Below, one piece after another: positions 58,190 to 64,000 of a stretch of 64,000 nucleotides of DNA; position 1 is the first letter of the stretch, and each line of letters opens with the position of its first letter. Under the pieces are notes generated by a model, which was given only the letters and a program-made list of their open reading frames with translations, was not told the DNA's origin and searched no databases. The translations under genes were made by a program, and so were the position numbers. This stretch comes from Spirodela intermedia (taxonomy: Eukaryota; Streptophyta; Magnoliopsida; Alismatales; Araceae), in assembly GCA_902729315.2 (NCBI GenBank), contig LR746265.1:5436892-5500891 (forward strand), read 5' to 3'.

Positions 58190-60226
58190 TCAGAAGGGGG
58201 TGACCCCCATGTTGGCAGCAGCTGCTGCGGCGGCGTAAAACCCGTCCTTGAGCAGCAGGTCGTCTCCTTCCTAGAATGAGACGAGGGGAAAGGAGAGAAG
58301 CAAGCAACAAAACCCTCGTCAGAAGCAAAACCAAACTCGGGGACCATGACAGTGAAGATCCGAGAGCTTGCTTCGCTGTATTTTCAGAACCCAGAACGAG
58401 GGTTCTCAGGTACCTGCTGACGGACAATGCTCTTGGGGCCCTGGTCTGGCATCAGGCCGAAGTGGATGTGCGGGAAGTGTGCCCACTGGGGAGAGAGAGA
58501 GAATCCATGCAAGCAGAAATTAGTTCACGAGACCTCCTCGCTGAAGATCAAAATAAAGGGAAGATTCGGAGGAAGAAGTGTTTTATCCAATTTATATGTA
58601 TTCAATCGAGCGAGCGATCGAGAGAGAGAGAGAGGATCATCGCTCACATTCTTTGCCGCGGCGCTGAAAGCCTCTCTGTGTGTGATGTCAGGGTTCCCAG
58701 CCTTGATGCGTTGGATTTCTTCCCTGTCAAACGAATCCGTCAGATATTTTTCATCAGTAATTGGGTTTGATGTACGGCGACTTAAACCTTGGTGCTTAGC
58801 AAGATCAATACAACCAACATGCAAACGAAGGTAACGATAATGAAGGAACAAGATATCCTTTTTTTCTCTCCAGTTTTCTTCTTGTCACTCACTTGATGAA
58901 GCGATTGTACGCTGAGGGAACTCTCTGCCGCTTCTCTGGAGCTGTAGAAAATTCAGGGCAAGCGATCACTGGGTTGAAATGAACTCAAGAGCTAGAAAAA
59001 GCCAGTAAAATCCCGAAATTTCTCCTCTCCAGCTGATAATGGGCTCGATAGAGGAAAGCAGTCCACCGTGATGTCTACGGAATAATTTAATGTGGGCAGT
59101 GGAGGGATCTGTCTAGAACGTATACCATTAAGTTCTTATGGAAGGGAGGGAGATGAAGCGGAGGATTCGGCCGGGGAGAGGCAGCGCGAAGACCGGTGAT
59201 GGGTGGGGGGGCCACTATTGCTACAGCAAAAGCCTGGGGATGAACAGGAGATGGTTGGGGAAGGAGGGATGGGCTTGTCCTCGACGCATTCAAGGTGCCT
59301 TCTCGTTACTGGCCAGACCAGAAGACAGCACACTAGCATTTGGGGTGCAACCTACTCGGAGACTCGCCTTCTCCCCGGTTGAGATTCCCTCTGAAATTTC
59401 CGCGAATGTAAGCAAGAGGGAGAGAGTGAGGGGTGCAACAGCGTAGAATTTTTTGATATGGCGTTTTCCGGCCGGAAGGGCCAGCGTGCGCTAGGGATCT
59501 AGGGGAAGGCTGACGAGAATCTAAAAGTTTCGGAAGCCCAGGATCGGGATCATCACCGAGAGAGAGATGTAGAGGGTATTGAGCAAGCGGAGAGCTAGAC
59601 GACGAGGGAGGAATTGAAGAAAGAAAGATGAGGAACAGTAGGAGCGAATGATCCAGTGGGGAAGAAACGCTTACGTCTGTTCACGGCGGGTGTCTGATTG
59701 ATCTCCTGCGTCCCCTTGACGGGCGCCATGGTCTCGTTCGGTAGAGCGGGCTGCTCCGGTAGCAACGGGATAGGAGGGCATGAAAACTCTTCCTGGACCA
59801 TCCAAAACGCAGAAGAAAATCATAAAGATGGGGGAGGCATGAAATGAAGAAGAGACGACGAGGAACATTCTTCTGCGTACCAGGAGATTTGTGTGGGCCG
59901 GAATCAAGAAGGTGTCGCCGTGGTGGAGCTGGTTGGCCGCCGGCAGAAGCAGCGCCCGCATGTTGACGGAGAGTAGGTTAGTGCAGTGGCCGCATCTCAC
60001 TGTGACGGTCTTGAAGAGGCTGCTGCAGGGGACGCTCACCTGCTCTCCGGAGAGTGGAAGAAGTTTAGCAGAAGAGAGAGAGAGAAGGGAATCATCCGGG
60101 AGGCGGGGTGGGAGGGAGAGAGGAAGATACCGCGAGGACGGTGTCGCAGAAGCTGCAATGAACGTAGCAGAGCTTCTCAGTGGCAAGTGGGGAGAGGTGG
60201 TCGAACGCGAAGGCGGCTGAGGACAT
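58190..60226 (-). CDS. YAB: YABBY transcription factor, FIL/YAB3 clade
   Basis: Plant-specific nuclear transcription factor governing lateral-organ polarity and lamina growth. Seven exons on the minus strand: 60226-60131, 60039-59881, 59792-59675, 58941-58893, 58723-58648, 58485-58414, 58270-58190, giving 216 residues. The N-terminal C2C2 zinc finger is seen as [14 protein letters not shown] and VRCGHCTNL (C24, C27, C48, C51). The YABBY HMG-like helix-loop-helix begins [20 protein letters not shown] and runs through [20 protein letters not shown] to HFPHIHFGL (about 125-178). The end [20 protein letters not shown] marks the FILAMENTOUS FLOWER/YAB3 clade rather than CRC, INO or YAB2. The exon count and split of the YABBY domain over three exons are typical. 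The start is the first [16 protein letters not shown], as in homologues. Confidence 0.96.
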
Positions 60227-63200
60227 GGCTTTCCTCCGTCCTTCTCCTCCTGTTCCCGCTCCGATTCCTTTCTCCTTTTGGGGTTGATTGACAGATTCGA
60301 TATTCTATGCTTCTGATTTGATATCTGATTTGATTGACCGCTCAAACTATAATGCAAACAACCTCGGATCAGTTCTTTGATTTGATGATAGGAAGGGGAA
60401 GGGCCGAAAGAGGGAGGTTGACGGGGGGACAGAGAGAGATAGAGAGAGATGGAGATAGAGAGGGGGTTGGGGGCTTCCTCACTAGTGGCGATGGCTGCTG
60501 AGGTGATGTTATAACAGCGGAAAGGAATCCAGACGGGCAATGTGAATCGCCTTTTGGGGCTTCTGTGGACGCTGGTGCATGAATGAACAGATGAATCTCG
60601 CCGACCCAACAGTAACAAATACTAAAATACCACCGCAATCTATCTACATATCGATCTGTCATCCATACGGAACTCTGATTAATTTATTCACCTGGAAACA
60701 CCAATTCTGCGTTATTCATTGAAGTGGGTCCTCTCGTTCTACCACCGCGGAGACGTTGCCTGACTAAATCGAAATCAAGAACCCTAACTATCGACGCTTG
60801 CGCTTCATCTGAATCTGGCATGAGACGGCCAATGCAGCGTGGAAAGAGTGAGTATCATCGTCCGGGAAGCGGAAGCGGCGGTCATTCGAAGTTCTTCGAT
60901 CTGCGATTTAAAAATCTCTATTCCCGGAGGTTGCTTTGATTTCTGAGACGCCTCCTATCGATCTTCAGGTCTCTATGAGCCTTCTCTATTCCACCAGACT
61001 ACCACCACAGATCAAGAGAGAGAGAGGGAGAGGGAGAGAGAAAGAGGGAGAGAGAGAGAGTCTGGCGTCTAAGAACCACGAAAATTTGAGAAAATTTTGT
61101 TCGTTCAGTGACTGCGTTGGGGAAGGGGTTGGGAGAGAGGAGAGCAGCGGTGGCATTCCCGATGAGAGAGAGAGAGAGATAGAGATCGATAGGAAGAGAA
61201 CAGGAGCGGCAGAGGTGGGGGGGAGATAGAAAGGGACGTTTGCATGGGTGCTTAGCTTTTCTGTCATTCACCTGTTGTTTTGGTAGTAAAATGTGGGGGG
61301 GGATCGGACCTGGGCGCGTGCCCGTGTGGGTGGTGCGGCTGCAGAGAGAGAGGGAGAGAGAGCCCCTCTCCATCCTGTCGTCTGCCCCGCGGGCAATGTC
61401 TAGCGGACTGTCGCAGTCAAGGAGCCGCGAGGAGAAGGGGGGCAAGTGGCTTCCTCCACCCACCGTCTCTGGGTGACATCTACGTTTCTGATGCCCTCAG
61501 GCTTTTGAAAAAGATGCCCAATTCCCTGTTTTCTCCTTCTTTCTCAGATAAACCCGTCCTCCAAAAGCAAGGCGCGACGAAAAAAGGCCCCACTTTTTTA
61601 TGATTTGACTGAACATCGCCCCGTCACCCCCTCCTCCCCGTAGCAAAAGAGCGGCAGCAGCTGCTCTGCACCTCCTGCTCCCCCTCTGCAGCAGCTGTCG
61701 CAGAAGACAGAGATACTCCCTCTCTTCTCTCTCCCTCCCCCATCCTCTTTACGACCATCGTCGTTCCCCATATCCTTCTGCCTCTAGGCTTCTCTCCAGG
61801 CCAATCCATAGATGGATAATGGCCGCGATTTCGTCTCCTGCCCTTCTTCAGCCTTCCCCACCTCCCCCTCCCCAGCAAGCAAGCAAGCCATGGAGGTCTG
61901 GTCTGGTCTGGTCTGATCTGCTCTGCTCTGCTCTGCCCCTCCGCGGCCGCCCTACGTACGGCATGAGGCGCGCGCGGTATAACTCATCGAAACGGGGGCC
62001 GTACGACATTCGCGGCCCCCCAAGGCGGCCGCAGATTCCGCATTTTCACGGAGCGGCGGCGGCGCCTCCGCCGGCGAGTGGTGGGGCCGGCGGCCACCTC
62101 ATCATTCCACGCCCGAGGAAACCCCACCGCCCCCCCTCTGTTCTCCCCGCTCACTCATTACTATATTATTATCCATCCACACTGGTCCTCCTGCATCCAT
62201 CTCTCTCCCGGCGCTCGCCGGTGCAGGTTATGAGGAGAGAAGGGGGATGGTGAATGGCAGCGACACATTGAATGCGCCAACAGGCGGGGCTGAGAGGGAC
62301 GGAGCCGCTCGCTCGACACGCGAGGGATTTGGGCCTTGTCTTCTTCGTCGTAGGGCAGCGTCCGCTCAGAGGTCTCTGCCCTACCCTGCCACGCACGGCG
62401 CCGCAGACTGGGGGCACCCAGCGCGCCCCCCCCCCCCCCCTCTTCCCCCCCCCAGGCCGGCGTTCGGACTAACATGAGGGGCAGAGAAAGAACATCCTTG
62501 TCGGCGTGGGAGGGGGAAAGGGACGGTGGGCGCGGACCGAGAGGGCGCGGCGGCCGGAGCAGCCGAGTTAATGAGGTCTGCCCATGTTTGGTGGCGAATG
62601 GACTGACGCCATCTAACACATCTACCCCTCACTGTCTCTGCTCTTTATCCTCCTTCCTACCTGCAACTGCGGCGCAGGACCCTCCCTTCTTCCTTCTACT
62701 CCCGCGGCTCCTCCCCGGCAACGCGACGTGGGCAGCTCAGACGGTTGCCGGCGCGACGGCCGCCGCTCCTTCCTCGCCGGCGGCCTATACGAGGCTGAGG
62801 AGGGATCGGCCCGGGCGTGTTCAAGGCCGCAATAAATAATGTATTAAATCTGCTGCAAAATATAATTACCACTGACTGAGATCGAAAGGGCGGCGGCTTA
62901 CAAAAGTCAACCGAATCATTAGCCAGTGACGCTAACCTCTCCGCCTCGATGCCTACAAATAGGAATTGTTTCTAATCTTCACGATCAATGATGATGTATT
63001 CGATAGCGTTTATGTTCAGACAAAAAAGTTGCCATTTTGTGATCCTCTGCGCTGTGTTCAACGCTTGCTCTCCTTTGAAAATTAACCTTTGAAAAGCTAC
63101 CGGCGAACGCTCGTCTCTCCCGTTAGATCATTGAGATGGGTAGGTACATGGATAGCGAGCTAGCGAGAGAGAGAGAGAGAGAGACGGCTGGCATGGTTTC

Positions 63201-63540
63201 TACGTACAGTGTATGGGGCATGTAGCTTCATCGAGGTCTCCCGGTCATTTAGTGTTTCTCTCACCGGGCACCGAGAGTGTCGGAGGGAGGCGGTGTAGAG
63301 AGAGAGAGAGAGGGGGGCCGTACCTGTGCGGTACGATGGCCGGGGGACTTCTGGGGTAGACAACTGGACCTAACAGGAGAAGATTTATAGACCAATTTCG
63401 AAACGTGAACGACCGTGTTTTCTCCCTCTTCGACCATGAAAAAGAGAAATAGCGAGCATTACCGGCCTTGGGAAAAATAAGAACTGACCGCTACTCCCCC
63501 TCCCCCCCCCTCTCTCTCTCTCTCTCTCTACGTCGGCTCG
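60227..63540. other. YABBY upstream region, no further gene supported
   Basis: Purine-rich stretches at 60425-60465, 61015-61060, 61163-61180 and 63163-63185, C runs near 62426-62440, and GC-rich shadow frames at 61819-62839. No domain or splice-consistent gene is seen. Given its 3-kb length next to a developmental regulator it may hold YABBY control elements; that is inference. Confidence 0.45.
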
Positions 63541-64000
63541 TTGTTTATTCGCCGGTCCGGCAGATACCCCCGTAGGGCCACGGCTGCCAGCGCGGCGCCG
63601 AAGCCGGCCCTGCCGCATCCGCCCGGTATCGCAGCAGCCGGCCCCCCGCCTGCAGCGCTAGCAGCGCCGCTAAGCGATCCGTAGCTCCGCCCTCTCCCAG
63701 TCGGGCCTTATAGCTTACTTAGGCTTCTCGCCTCTTTAGGGGAATGATTTACGCGGTAGTGCAGCGCATCAGCTCCCCGTTTGACTCCGAGCTGCCGGGC
63801 CGGCCCTAGGTCTCCATCTCTAGCCTAGCTTGTAGGCTAATTACTAATCTAGGTAGAATTCAGGATAACCCATGATGTTTCTTTCCTATGTTGAATAAAT
63901 GCGGGGACGGCGCAAGAAATCCGATTCCATTTTTGTCAAAAAACTATGAACGAACATGATGGCCGTGGCACCTCTCAAGGATCTGCGTTCAATTATCATC
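63540..64000. other. Unassigned segment at right edge
   Basis: Composition and texture change: no microsatellite, moderate GC, many short CTAG-type words (for example TAGCCTAGCTTGTAGGCTAA near 63821). A minus-strand frame of about 56 codons ends near 63549 but has no recognised family. An organelle-derived insert is one possibility. Confidence 0.3.

Noticed and set aside
61819-62839. Pro/Ala/Arg-rich frames upstream of YABBY
   Set aside because: Open on both strands and low complexity; no conserved motif.

Overview
This is nuclear DNA of a flowering plant. Every recognisable gene belongs to a plant family, most have short GT-AG introns, and promoters carry TATA boxes. Exons are very GC-rich in third positions (NPF6, PLATZ, GT47, invertase), which together with the gene types suggests a monocot; the species cannot be named from the sequence. 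The window is gene-dense, with 13 protein genes in 64 kb, and is full of (CT)n/(GA)n microsatellites.

Layout: 1-4.6 kb has no gene but holds a tandem array with embedded CT tracts (about 1.79-3.0 kb). 4.6-11.4 kb holds an NRT1.1-like NPF6 transporter (+), a small unknown protein with a C-terminal membrane anchor (+) and a VAP27-type ER contact-site protein (-). 11.4-19.3 kb is a gene-poor block, AT-rich at 12.4-16.2 and 17.5-19.0 kb. 19.3-24.8 kb has an intronless PARP-like/C2H2-like protein (+), a 60-bp minisatellite and adenine phosphoribosyltransferase (-). 26.9-34.3 kb has an FMO GS-OX-like monooxygenase (+), a PLATZ zinc protein (+) and a GT47 exostosin-type glycosyltransferase (-). 35.8-46.0 kb has trehalose-6-phosphate phosphatase (+) and a 3-hydroxyisobutyryl-CoA hydrolase-like protein (+). 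47.2-56.0 kb has a vacuolar invertase (+) with a 9-nt mini-exon, a polypurine block, and an SKU5-similar cupredoxin protein (+). 58.2-60.2 kb is a FIL-type YABBY factor (-). 60.2-64 kb has no recognisable gene.

The genes do not form a pathway or cluster; they are independent housekeeping and developmental genes. Two act in sugar metabolism (TPP, invertase) and two in cell-wall or surface growth (GT47, SKS). All exon structures below were built by hand from splice sites, reading-frame continuity and family similarity; every CDS closes in frame with a plausible family length. I found no new multi-gene system. The best leads are a Tyr in the substrate pocket of the NPF6 transporter, strand-biased CT microsatellites along transcripts, a start codon isolated at an exon end in PLATZ, and an unrecognised tail-anchored protein.
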